Shown here: positions 47,332 to 55,929 of the stretch, piece by piece
How positions within the stretch are numbered: position 1 is the first letter of the stretch
How the letters are laid out: every line of letters starts with the position of its first letter
Assembly (NCBI GenBank): GCA_945931665.1
Contig: CAMEPL010000005.1
Location: 1 to 59,488 of the forward strand
Length of the DNA: 59,488 nt
Reading direction: 5' to 3'
Origin: an uncultured Clostridium sp.
GTDB taxonomy: Bacteria > Bacillota > Clostridia > Peptostreptococcales > Peptostreptococcaceae
Position numbers and translations under genes: made by a program
Notes under the pieces: generated by a model
Database searches by the model: none
Told to the model about the DNA's origin: nothing
What the model saw: only the letters and a program-made list of their open reading frames with translations

Positions 47332-49110
47332 ATGAGTCAGTTTATAAATATTAACTCTCAATTAGACGCATTAAGAATGAAAGAATTTGAAAAAAAATTT
47401 TATGAAAGAATATCTGATGATGTGAAAATAGTACCAAAAGTAACGCCTTTTAAAGGTATAAATACAGATTTAATGTACATTAAAGATAATAAAGTATTAT
47501 TTGTGAAATTTATGGATACTTCAGAAGAGATATTTTCAATATTAGATGAAGAATTAATCGAAGTGATGAATGAAGAGTTTAACTTATTAAGATTAAAAAT
47601 GGCACAACATCACAAAAATATTTCTTATAATTTTATCTATATAATGCCGTATGTTGAAATTGATGATAAATATGAATTTGAGGAATTTGTAGATAATAAT
47701 ATAATAGACAAGAAAAAGTTAAATCAAATTATTGAAAAAGAAATATTTGTAGATAATTATTTAAAAGATGTAAATAATGAGATAGAGTTAAACATGTATA
47801 TTTTGGATGTATGTCCAGAATACTATACTTTAAATAATGAAATGCATATAAATAAAGACTTTAAAAAGATTACATTTGTAAATGATGATTATGAATATAG
47901 TGCCACTATGATTGAAAAAAATCAGCTTATTAATGCACTATCAATTAATTATGGCAATAATATATTTAATGGTGGTTCTGGAAGCGGTAAAACAACAATT
48001 ATGTTGTCTAGGGCAATTAAATTAGCGCGTGTATACCCACAACATAGATTTGTTATATTTGTATCTTCAAAAAAACTGTATAATCAACTAAAAGAAGAGA
48101 TAAATATTTTGTATAAAGAAAATTCTAATTTAGAAGTTCATACATTATCTACATTTTTATTTAAATTAGCTAAAAAATTCAATTTGATAGCTGATTATAG
48201 AATGTTTAAACAAGATTATGAAAAGTATCTAAATAATTTAATTAAACAGGCTAGAAACGTAATAAAAAATAAAAATATGTTTAAAGGAATATTTATAGAC
48301 GAAGCTGAAAACTTTAAAAATGAAGAAATTGATTTTATTTCAGAATTTTTATATAAAACAAAAAATATATTTGATTTATATTACTGTGAAGCTTTAAATA
48401 TAACTAATGATTTAAATATATTTAAAAATAAACAAGATATAAAACTAGATAAAATGGTTTCTTTAGATATAAATTATAGGCAAAGTAAAAGCCTAGTTGA
48501 GTTTGTAAATAGATTCTGTGAAAATTCAAATCATTATATAAAGAATTTAAGACCTCTTATAGATAATGATATATATTCATTAACTAAATCAATTCATAAA
48601 AAAGGACAAGATCCAGAAATAATAAAAGTAAGCGATTTAGAAGAACAGATAGAATCTATTTTATGGGAAATTGATTATTTAACTAATAAAAAAGGATTAA
48701 ATTATTCAGATATAGCTATAGTATATCCATATAATAAGAAAAAATTAAAGAATGGAAAAACGATTTACTTCCAATATATTTTAAGAAAAGCTTTAGAAGA
48801 AGCCAAAATACCTTATATGATGGCTGAGGATGAAATAACAAAAATAACAAAAAAAATAGGTATAACAATTTCAAATATATATGGAATAAGAAATTTAGAA
48901 TACAAAGCAGTAATTTTTTGTGAATTAGAAATGCTATACAATCAAACAATTGGTGATACAAAACAAGATTATCAAATAAATGATTTTGTAGGGGATTTAA
49001 ATAAAATATATTTAGCTATAAACGTGCCTACAGAGTATCTAAAAATTATAACTACATTTAATGAAGATTCAAGCGAGATAATTAAAATTTTAATTAAATC
49101 TAGACAGTAA
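47332..49110 (+). CDS. Superfamily 1 (UvrD-like) helicase-related protein with degenerate motifs
   Basis: This 592-residue protein has an N-terminal domain (about 1-110) that resembles a NERD/PD-(D/E)XK nuclease fold, with D46 in NTDLMYI and K59 in LFVKF, but the acidic residue expected two before K59 is F57. The ATPase part has Walker A GGSGSGKTT (214-222), Walker B FIDEAEN (321-327), LDINYRQSKSLVEF (378-391) and GIRNLEYKAVIF (about 518-529). The usual GDxxQ of motif III is absent, and motif VI, normally with TRA and an Arg, reads IYLAINVPTEYL (559-570) with no Arg. It may bind and hydrolyse ATP but is unlikely to be a normal helicase. GAGAGGGGGC precedes the ATG. Its role is unknown; a DNA repair or nucleic-acid sensing role is a guess. 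Confidence 0.75.
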   Translation: MSQFININSQLDALRMKEFEKKFYERISDDVKIVPKVTPFKGINTDLMYIKDNKVLFVKFMDTSEEIFSILDEELIEVMNEEFNLLRLKMAQHHKNISYNFIYIMPYVEIDDKYEFEEFVDNNIIDKKKLNQIIEKEIFVDNYLKDVNNEIELNMYILDVCPEYYTLNNEMHINKDFKKITFVNDDYEYSATMIEKNQLINALSINYGNNIFNGGSGSGKTTIMLSRAIKLARVYPQHRFVIFVSSKKLYNQLKEEINILYKENSNLEVHTLSTFLFKLAKKFNLIADYRMFKQDYEKYLNNLIKQARNVIKNKNMFKGIFIDEAENFKNEEIDFISEFLYKTKNIFDLYYCEALNITNDLNIFKNKQDIKLDKMVSLDINYRQSKSLVEFVNRFCENSNHYIKNLRPLIDNDIYSLTKSIHKKGQDPEIIKVSDLEEQIESILWEIDYLTNKKGLNYSDIAIVYPYNKKKLKNGKTIYFQYILRKALEEAKIPYMMAEDEITKITKKIGITISNIYGIRNLEYKAVIFCELEMLYNQTIGDTKQDYQINDFVGDLNKIYLAINVPTEYLKIITTFNEDSSEIIKILIKSRQ

Positions 49111-49218
49111 AATAACTTAATTATACAAAGTAATTTATAAAAATCACTTTAATCATGAAAATAATAAAGCGAATTTTTTAGTTAAATAATAAACTTAATA
49201 TTGGGAAGGATAAAAGAT

Positions 49219-50127
49219 ATGGATGAATCAAAAATACTTACAAAGCAAGAGTTAAAATTATACGATGAATTTTCAATAAATTTTAATCCTAAAACGAAAA
49301 GAGACTATTTATTGAAAATAATATATTTTAAAAAGTTTGTAGAAGGACAGTATTTATTAGAAGTAGATAAAGATGATTGTTGTAGATTTATGGATCACAT
49401 AAAAGAAAAATACGCAAAATCTACAACAGAAAAAATATATAGTTATTTACATAGTTTTTATTCATTTTTATATAGAAATAAATATATGGAGATAAATCCA
49501 TTTAATTATGTACAAAAACCTATAGTTACTAGAGAAAAAGGAAAAGATGATGTCCTTAGCATTCAAGAGATAAATAAACTTATAGACTCACTATATAAAT
49601 TAAATGCAAGAGATAGACTTATAATGGTATTTTTAACTACTACAGGGTGTATGTTAAATGAATTAGTAGCAGTTAAGTGGAAAGATTTAATTGTAGACGA
49701 CAAAGATAATTACTATGTAAGATTAGGAAAAGGTAAAAAAGAAAGAATAGTAAAACTACATCCTTATTGTTTTAAACTTATAGAAGATTATAGATATCAC
49801 TCAGGATTAAGTGAAGTAATACTTCCTACTGATGACTATATATTCACAACACAAAAGAGCAATTCTATAACTGATAGAAATGTAAGAATAATAGTTAAAA
49901 AAGCATTTGAATTAGCAGGGCTTAAAAATTATTCGGCAAAAGACTTAAGGCATTCTTATGCAGCTATAAGTTTAATGTTGGGAGCAGATAAAGAAGATAT
50001 TCAAAAACAACTTGGTTGGAGTGATAAATATTACGCAATAAGATATAAAAATGTAATTGATTTTGTGGATAGCGAGAGTATAGATTATATGATGCAAAAA
50101 GAGAATATGAACATAAATAAAAAATAA
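49219..50127 (+). CDS. Tyrosine recombinase-like protein lacking catalytic Arg I
   Basis: This 302-residue protein has an N-terminal SAM-like core-binding domain (about 5-100) and a C-terminal tyrosine recombinase fold. Aligned with XerD, the second Arg (R244 in KDLRHSYA), the His/Trp position (W268 in LGWSD), the beta-hairpin Lys region (GKGKKER) and the nucleophile Tyr (Y276 in RYKNV) are present. The first Arg, in TGLRxSEL of XerD, is M145 (TGCMLNEL), and the His of HxLRH is K241. Loss of Arg I normally abolishes catalysis. The frame opens at TTG 49201, but GGGAAGGA stands before ATG 49219, which is chosen. No attachment sites or mobile genes are near. Confidence 0.82.
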   Translation: MDESKILTKQELKLYDEFSINFNPKTKRDYLLKIIYFKKFVEGQYLLEVDKDDCCRFMDHIKEKYAKSTTEKIYSYLHSFYSFLYRNKYMEINPFNYVQKPIVTREKGKDDVLSIQEINKLIDSLYKLNARDRLIMVFLTTTGCMLNELVAVKWKDLIVDDKDNYYVRLGKGKKERIVKLHPYCFKLIEDYRYHSGLSEVILPTDDYIFTTQKSNSITDRNVRIIVKKAFELAGLKNYSAKDLRHSYAAISLMLGADKEDIQKQLGWSDKYYAIRYKNVIDFVDSESIDYMMQKENMNINKK

Positions 50128-50291
50128 TAATAATGCACTAAAAAGATAATAATATTATTGAAACATAATGATACTTTTAGATATCAAAATATGATAAATT
50201 AGAACAAATTAAAAAAAAGTATTGTTATAGTTCGTCAAATTATATATAATTATGATGTTAAAAAGAAATGAATTAAGGACGGTGCGCAAAT

Positions 50292-51737
50292 ATGGATAAT
50301 AAATATAGTACATATTCTAATCCTCTTACTGAAAGATATTGCAGTAAAGATATGAGTTATATATTCTCTCCACAATTTAAGTTCTCAACTTGGAGAAAGT
50401 TATGGGTAGCTCTTGCAGAAGGTGAAAAAGAGCTAGGAATAAATATAACAGATGAGCAAATAGCAGAATTAAAAGCTCATATAGATGATATAAACTTTGA
50501 TGATGCGAAAAGAATTGAAAGAGAAGTAAGACATGATGTTATGAGTCACGTTCAAGCTTATGGAATCCAATGTCCAAAAGCAAAAGGTATAATACATTTA
50601 GGTGCTACTTCAGCTTATGTTGGAGATAACACAGATGTAATACAAATGGACGAAGCTTTAAAATTAATAAGAGTTAAATTAGTAAACTTAATAAACAACT
50701 TAAAACAATTTGCTCTTAAAAATAAAGATATACCAACTCTAGGATTTACTCATTTCCAAGCAGCTCAGCTTACAACAGTTGGTAAAAGAGCGACTTTATG
50801 GGCTCAAGATTTAATAATAGACTTAGAAGACTTAAACTACAGATTAGCTAATATGAAACTTAGAGGAGTTAAAGGTACTACTGGTACTCAAGCAAGTTTC
50901 GTGGCTTTATTTGAAGGTGACACTGCTAAAATAAAACAATTAGATAAAATAGTATGTAATAAAATGGGATTTGAATCATCTTATGCTGTAAGTGGACAAA
51001 CATACACTAGAAAATTAGACTCTCAAGTTTTAAACGTACTAGCAGGGATAGCTCAAAGTATGCATAAAATGACTAATGACATAAGATTACTTCAACATCT
51101 TAAAGAATTAGAAGAACCATTTGAAAAGAAACAAATAGGTTCATCAGCTATGGCATATAAGAGAAATCCAATGAGAAGTGAAAGAATATCATCACTTTCA
51201 AAATTCATAATAGCAGAATCTATTTCTCCAGCTATGGTAGAAGCTACTCAATGGTTAGAAAGAAGTTTAGATGACTCTGCTAATAAGAGACTTTCAATAC
51301 CACAAGCATTTATGGCAGCTGATGCTATACTTGAAATAGGTATAAATATCACTGACGGATTAGTAGTTTATGAAAGCATGATAAATAAACACATAAATGA
51401 AGAACTACCATTTATGGCTACTGAAAATATATTAATGGAAGCTGTAAAAAGAGGTGGAGATAGACAAGAATTACACGAAGAAATAAGAGAGTTATCTATG
51501 AAAGCAGCTTATAGAGTTAAACATGAAGGTTTAAACAATAACTTAATAGACTTAATATTAGAATCTGACAAATTCGACATGTTAAAAAGAGAAGAAATAT
51601 CAGATATATTAGATCCTATGAAGTTCGTAGGTAGAGCTCCAGAACAAGTTGTAGAGTTTGTAGAAGAATACTTAAATCCAGCAATAGAGCCATTTAAAGA
51701 ATTTATAGGTGATTTAGACGTAGATTTAAAAGTTTAA
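50292..51737 (+). CDS. purB: Adenylosuccinate lyase
   Basis: This 481-residue enzyme of the fumarase/aspartase superfamily acts twice in purine synthesis, releasing fumarate from SAICAR and from adenylosuccinate. The signature loop SSAMAYKRNPMRSE is intact, with IHLGATSAYVGDNTDV and TLGFTHFQAAQLTT as further substrate-binding motifs. The ribosome site AAGGACGG is imperfect. No purine riboswitch is seen upstream. Confidence 0.96.
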   Translation: MDNKYSTYSNPLTERYCSKDMSYIFSPQFKFSTWRKLWVALAEGEKELGINITDEQIAELKAHIDDINFDDAKRIEREVRHDVMSHVQAYGIQCPKAKGIIHLGATSAYVGDNTDVIQMDEALKLIRVKLVNLINNLKQFALKNKDIPTLGFTHFQAAQLTTVGKRATLWAQDLIIDLEDLNYRLANMKLRGVKGTTGTQASFVALFEGDTAKIKQLDKIVCNKMGFESSYAVSGQTYTRKLDSQVLNVLAGIAQSMHKMTNDIRLLQHLKELEEPFEKKQIGSSAMAYKRNPMRSERISSLSKFIIAESISPAMVEATQWLERSLDDSANKRLSIPQAFMAADAILEIGINITDGLVVYESMINKHINEELPFMATENILMEAVKRGGDRQELHEEIRELSMKAAYRVKHEGLNNNLIDLILESDKFDMLKREEISDILDPMKFVGRAPEQVVEFVEEYLNPAIEPFKEFIGDLDVDLKV

Positions 51738-51771
51738 TTTTTTAAATAAAATATTGTATAAATAGATTATT

Positions 51772-51809
51772 AAAACTCCTAGAGATAAAATATATTTCTA
51801 GGAGTTTTA
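51772..51809 (+). terminator. Rho-independent terminator after purB
   Basis: AAAACTCCTAGA pairs with TCTAGGAGTTTT around a 14-base A/T loop. Confidence 0.88.
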
Positions 51810-51872
51810 ATATATAATAAATCAAAAAATATAATGAAATTAAAAATATTAATAAAATATATCCAAAAAATA

Positions 51873-51901
51873 TTGTACTAAAAATAACTTTAGTGTAAAA
51901 T
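51873..51901 (+). promoter_or_regulatory. Promoter of the marR-family gene with internal inverted repeat
   Basis: TTGTAC (51873-51878), a 17-base spacer and TAAAAT (51896-51901). Between them lies ACTAAA-N6-TTTAGT (51877-51894), a dyad of the size bound by MarR proteins, placed where a repressor would block polymerase. Autoregulation is inferred. Confidence 0.6.
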
Positions 51902-51940
51902 ATACAAAGAAAATAAAATAATGCAATCTGAGGTGATCAA

Positions 51941-52393
51941 ATGAAATGTATAGTGACAGATACAATAAGCTTTTTATCAAACACATTTCCAAAAATTTAT
52001 TCTAGTTTATACTTAAACTATTTAAAACAATATTCTGGATTATATGATGTAAATAAAACTCAATTAAGAGCATTAGTATTTATGAGAAATTATGGCGAAA
52101 TAAGTATGACGGAATTATGTGCTAAGTTAAATATAGAAAAGGGAAGTTTAACTAGTATGATAGATGACTTGAGTAAAAAGGGATATGTTTATAGGGAGAA
52201 AAATCTTAAAGACAGAAGAAAATATATGATAGTTATAACTGAAGAAGGTAAACAAATAGCTGCTGACTTCACAGAAAAACTAAGCAACGATTTAGAAGAG
52301 AAATTCTTTAAATTAAATAACGAAGATCGAGAAAAATATCTAGAGGCTATAGAAACTCTAGAGACTTTATTAAATAAAAGTGAATTAAACTAA
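51941..52393 (+). CDS. MarR family transcriptional regulator
   Basis: This 150-residue winged-helix regulator shows QLRALVFMRNYGEISMTELCAKL, KGSLTSMIDDLSKKGYVYREKNLKDRRKYM (seen as helix-turn-helix then wing) and a C-terminal dimerisation helix. MarR proteins respond to small ligands or oxidation and often repress their own gene. GAGGTGAT precedes the ATG. No target operon adjoins it, so the controlled pathway is unknown. Confidence 0.92.
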   Translation: MKCIVTDTISFLSNTFPKIYSSLYLNYLKQYSGLYDVNKTQLRALVFMRNYGEISMTELCAKLNIEKGSLTSMIDDLSKKGYVYREKNLKDRRKYMIVITEEGKQIAADFTEKLSNDLEEKFFKLNNEDREKYLEAIETLETLLNKSELN

Positions 52394-52398
52394 TAAAT

Positions 52399-52428
52399 TA
52401 AAGGGGATATGATAACGTATCCCCTTTA
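52399..52428. terminator. Bidirectional terminator between marR-family and aminotransferase genes
   Basis: AAAGGGGATA pairs with TATCCCCTTT around an eight-base loop. It lies between two convergent genes and has A/T on both sides. Confidence 0.88.
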
Positions 52429-52452
52429 ATATTTCTATTAAATTTTTATGTA

Positions 52453-53658
52453 CTAAGCATTTGCCATAGCAGTTTTATAAGCTTTTAATCCTTCTGCTAA
52501 TAATTTACCAGCAACTTTAAGATCTTCTTCTTTTAATATGTAAGCAAGTCTTACTTCATCGCGTCCAAGACCAGGAGTTGCATAGAAGCCTTCAGCAGGA
52601 GTAGCCATTACTGTTGCATTATCCATACGGAAATCAGTTAACATCCATTTTACAAAGTCTTCAGCATTGTCAACAGGAAGTTTAGCAACTATATAGAAAG
52701 CACCCATAGGTTTTTCGCATATAACACCGTCTACTTTCATTAATTCATTATATAATGTATCTCTTCTCTTGCAGTATTCTTCATTTACTTGTTTTAAATA
52801 AGAAGCTGGAGTTTCGTTAAATAAGGCAGCAGCACCTATTTGTTCTATAGTAGCTATACAAAGTCTACCTTGGCATAATTTCATTATTTCGCCTATTAAT
52901 TCAGAATTTTTACAAGCTATAGAACCTATTCTAGCACCACAAGCACTATATCTCTTAGATACAGAGTCAATTATTACACATCTATCTTCTATTTCTTTTA
53001 CATTACCAAAACTAGTATAGTCAAGTCCTTCATATATGAATTCTCTATAAACTTCATCAGCAATAATCCATAAATCATATTCTTTGGCTATTTCAGCTAG
53101 CATATAGACTTCTTCTTTTGTATAAACACAACCAGTTGGATTACCTGGATTAGATACTAATATACCTTTAGTTTTGTCATCTATTTGAGCTACTATTTTT
53201 TCTTTTGGAGGAAGATGGAATCCGTCTTCAGCTTTAGTAGTTATAGGTTTAACTTCCATATTAATAGATTGACCAAATCCGTTATAGTTAGTATAGAAAG
53301 GTTCAGGTATTAAAATATTGTCTCCTGGGTCACATATAGCCATAAATGTGAATAATAAAGCTTCACTACCACCATTAGTTACTAAGAAATCTTCTTTATC
53401 AAAATGCATATCATAAGTTTCATAGTATTTTTGTAAAGCATCTATTAATTCAGGGAGACCTTGAGAGCCCGCATATTCAAGAACAGGTTCATTGAAGTTT
53501 TTAACGGCTTTAAAGAAACATTCTGGTGTTTTTATATCAGGTTGTCCGATATTTAAATGATAAACTTTAACACCGTCTGCTTTAGCTTGAGCAGCAAATG
53601 GTGCAAGTTTTCTGATTGGAGAAGCTTGCATAGATTTTAATCTTTTAGAAAATTTCAT
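52453..53658 (-). CDS. Pyridoxal phosphate-dependent aminotransferase, class I/II
   Basis: This 401-residue fold-type I aminotransferase most resembles aspartate aminotransferase-like enzymes. PLP contacts visible are N170-P-G-N-P (SNPGNPTG), D201 and Y204 (ADEVYREF), and the Schiff-base lysine K235 in DSVSKRYSACGARIGS. VTNGGSEALLFTF binds the phosphate. Substrate cannot be read from the sequence. On the minus strand AAGGGGGT precedes the ATG. Confidence 0.92.
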   Translation of the reverse strand: MKFSKRLKSMQASPIRKLAPFAAQAKADGVKVYHLNIGQPDIKTPECFFKAVKNFNEPVLEYAGSQGLPELIDALQKYYETYDMHFDKEDFLVTNGGSEALLFTFMAICDPGDNILIPEPFYTNYNGFGQSINMEVKPITTKAEDGFHLPPKEKIVAQIDDKTKGILVSNPGNPTGCVYTKEEVYMLAEIAKEYDLWIIADEVYREFIYEGLDYTSFGNVKEIEDRCVIIDSVSKRYSACGARIGSIACKNSELIGEIMKLCQGRLCIATIEQIGAAALFNETPASYLKQVNEEYCKRRDTLYNELMKVDGVICEKPMGAFYIVAKLPVDNAEDFVKWMLTDFRMDNATVMATPAEGFYATPGLGRDEVRLAYILKEEDLKVAGKLLAEGLKAYKTAMANA

Positions 53659-54004
53659 AGAAGAATACCCCCTTGTATATTTAAAAATAAAGTTAGATTT
53701 ATATATGTTAATCTATTAATATATTAGCATAATTTGGTAAAAAAATCATAAATTCTAAGCAATAAGAAATCGTATTAAAATTACAGAAATAATGCAAAAA
53801 GTCATCGAAACAATACTTTGTCATTTTATTTTAGATACTAAGGATAAAATACGTAAAATTTAAATTAAATATTATGTTTAAATGAATAATATATAAATTA
53901 TTTTTCTAAATAGTTATAAAAAAGTTTTGTGAAAATCTATAGTTAAAAATCATCAATATAGATATAATAAAAAGGAGAAAAAAGATAAGTAAAAGGAGAT
54001 AGCA
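53659..54004. other. Intergenic region between aminotransferase and exoA genes
   Basis: This 346-base AT-rich region separates two divergent genes. Apart from the aminotransferase ribosome site, the exoA ribosome sites (AAAAGGAG twice) and a TATAAT near 53965, I see no RNA structure, ORF or operator I can defend. Confidence 0.35.
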
Positions 54005-54766
54005 ATGAAATTTATATCATGGAATGTCAATGGAATAAGAGCCTGTGTCACAAAAGGATTTTTAGACTTTTTTAAAGAAATAGATGCAGATATATTTTGT
54101 TTACAAGAAACGAAACTTCAAGAAGGACAAATAGATTTAGAGTTGAATGGATATCATCAATACTGGAATTATGCCGAGAAAAAAGGTTATTCAGGAACTG
54201 CCATATTTACAAGACAAAAACCACTATCTGTAAATTATGGCATACAAATAGAAGAACACGATAAAGAAGGAAGAGTAATAACATTAGAATTTGAGAATTT
54301 TTATTTTGTAACAGTATATACTCCAAATTCACAAAGTGAATTAAAAAGATTAGATTACAGAATGAGATGGGAAGATGACTTTAGAAAATATCTACTTGAC
54401 TTAAATTCTAAAAAAGGAGTTATAGTTTGTGGGGATTTAAATGTAGCCCACAAAGAAATAGATTTGAAAAATCCAAAAACAAATAGAAAAAATGCAGGAT
54501 TTACGGATGAGGAAAGAAATAAATTTACTGAACTATTAGATAGTGGATTTATAGATACATATAGATATTTTAATCCGGATAAAGAAGGTGTATACTCATG
54601 GTGGTCTTATAGATTTAAGGCTAGAGAAAAGAATGCTGGATGGAGAATAGATTATTTCTGTACTTCAAAAGACTTAGAAGATAATTTAGTAAGTGCAGAT
54701 ATACATACTGAAATATTAGGTTCAGATCACTGCCCAATAGAATTAGTAGTAAAAGATTTAAAATAA
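54005..54766 (+). CDS. exoA: Exodeoxyribonuclease III
   Basis: This 253-residue AP endonuclease/3'-5' exonuclease acts in base excision repair. The endonuclease/exonuclease/phosphatase fold motifs are SWNVNGIRAC, LQETKLQEGQ, GYSGTAIFTR, VTVYTPNSQ, CGDLNVAHKEIDLKNP and GSDHCPIEL. A second AAAGGAGAT sits right before the ATG. Length and motifs are standard. Confidence 0.97.
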   Translation: MKFISWNVNGIRACVTKGFLDFFKEIDADIFCLQETKLQEGQIDLELNGYHQYWNYAEKKGYSGTAIFTRQKPLSVNYGIQIEEHDKEGRVITLEFENFYFVTVYTPNSQSELKRLDYRMRWEDDFRKYLLDLNSKKGVIVCGDLNVAHKEIDLKNPKTNRKNAGFTDEERNKFTELLDSGFIDTYRYFNPDKEGVYSWWSYRFKAREKNAGWRIDYFCTSKDLEDNLVSADIHTEILGSDHCPIELVVKDLK

Positions 54767-54776
54767 AATTATATAG

Positions 54777-54837
54777 AAGTAAAAAGAAGCTGTTTTATTA
54801 GTAAATATAAACTAATATAATAGCTTCTTTTTACTTC
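54777..54837. terminator. Bidirectional terminator between exoA and the DEDD exonuclease gene
   Basis: AAGTAAAAAGAAGCT pairs with AGCTTCTTTTTACTT; the loop contains a second stem TTAGT/ACTAA. It lies between convergent genes. Confidence 0.85.
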
Positions 54838-54844
54838 AAATAAT

Positions 54845-55606
54845 TTAAGTATTTTTATTATTTTTTGTATTAAGCAGAAATTTATTTTTTCTCCCCATAT
54901 TATAAGCCGCATTGATTACTTTTTTTTCTTCCTTTGTCAGTTCTCTTTTTAACATATTTTTAAACTCACCAAATAGCTTATCATAATCAATTTTCAATTT
55001 TTGTTTTTCCTTTTTAGAAAGATTATAAGTATAAGTTTCTGGTTTAATGTTTTTATTATTTATTTTTTGAAAAACAAGTGATGTATAATAGGCATCATTT
55101 AAGGCATTATGATACTTTTTATCTTGTTCTAACTCTAATATAGAAATAGCATTTTGTAGTCCAATACATTTGCCAACAGGATTATTAAAAAATCTTGAGG
55201 CATGTTGTTGAATATTGATATACATTGTTGGAAGATTGTTTAAAGATAGATTGTAAAAAAGTATATTTCTATAAAGTTCTTTTAAATCATTTGTTCCCCA
55301 AGTACCGAATATAGTATTTTTTGAGCCTATAAATTGTAAAAAGTCTTTATATACATCTTTAAAAGAAGGTGCATTTTTAAGATCAGAATTTGAAATACCG
55401 GTCATTTTCTTTACAAAAGGATGTATGTCTTTATATATTTCAGACTTTATATAACTTGAAAAAGTATCCAGTATATTTAAATTAGAATCTAATTTAATAG
55501 CACCAATTTGGATTATTTCAAATGGACATTTAGCATTTGAAACAGTTTTATTATTAACCCTATCAAAGCCCTGGTTAAATTCTAAATCAAAAATTATATA
55601 ATTCAT
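54845..55606 (-). CDS. DEDDh 3'-5' exonuclease family protein
   Basis: This 253-residue protein has the DnaQ/KapD/ERI1-type exonuclease signature: D7 and E9 in FDLEF, D107 in TWGTNDLKEL, and H166 and D171 in YHNALNDAYYT. The substrate (RNA or DNA) is unknown. A basic Lys-rich C-terminal tail (about 195-253) could bind nucleic acid. The minus-strand ribosome site AGGAGAG precedes the ATG. It runs toward exoA. Confidence 0.88.
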   Translation of the reverse strand: MNYIIFDLEFNQGFDRVNNKTVSNAKCPFEIIQIGAIKLDSNLNILDTFSSYIKSEIYKDIHPFVKKMTGISNSDLKNAPSFKDVYKDFLQFIGSKNTIFGTWGTNDLKELYRNILFYNLSLNNLPTMYINIQQHASRFFNNPVGKCIGLQNAISILELEQDKKYHNALNDAYYTSLVFQKINNKNIKPETYTYNLSKKEKQKLKIDYDKLFGEFKNMLKRELTKEEKKVINAAYNMGRKNKFLLNTKNNKNT

Positions 55607-55816
55607 AATAATTTCTCTCCTAAAATCTGTATAGTTGTATAATATATTTCTGTCGCATATTTAAAAATTTTCAAATCTTGAATAAATGAATTTATTATCA
55701 TCAAAATTGGATTATATATATTTAATTATAGCATTAAATCGATAAAAAATATGCCTTTAGTATTAATATATGATAAATTTAATTTTTGTTATTAGAATAA
55801 AATAAATAAAATATAT

Positions 55817-55845
55817 TGCACATTTTTATAAAATTTTATATAATA
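55817..55845 (+). promoter_or_regulatory. Promoter for the glutamine synthetase-family gene
   Basis: TTGCAC (55817-55822), a 17-base spacer and a perfect TATAAT (55840-55845). Transcription would start near 55852, giving a leader of about 80 bases. Confidence 0.75.
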
Positions 55846-55861
55846 AGTAAAACGTTAAAAC

Positions 55862-55895
55862 CGAATGAAATGCGTAAAAAAACGAATAAAATACG
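55862..55895 (+). promoter_or_regulatory. Paired dyad direct repeats in the leader, candidate operator
   Basis: CGAATGAAATGCG (55862-55874) and CGAATAAAATACG (55883-55895) both fit CGnATnnnATnCG, an imperfect dyad. Their centres are 21 bases apart, two turns of the helix, just downstream of the predicted start site. They do not fit the GlnR/TnrA site TGTNANATTTTNTNACA. Confidence 0.6.
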
Positions 55896-55929
55896 GATTT
55901 ATTTGAGATTGTAGGGGGAGCATTTTTTT

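Noticed and set aside
49219-50127. Integrase of a prophage or integrative element
   Set aside because: No attachment-site repeats, tRNA, excisionase, phage or conjugation genes are nearby, and the active site lacks Arg I.
50128-50291. Purine riboswitch or PurR box ahead of purB
   Set aside because: I found neither the conserved purine aptamer core nor a PurR box; only AT-rich sequence is present.
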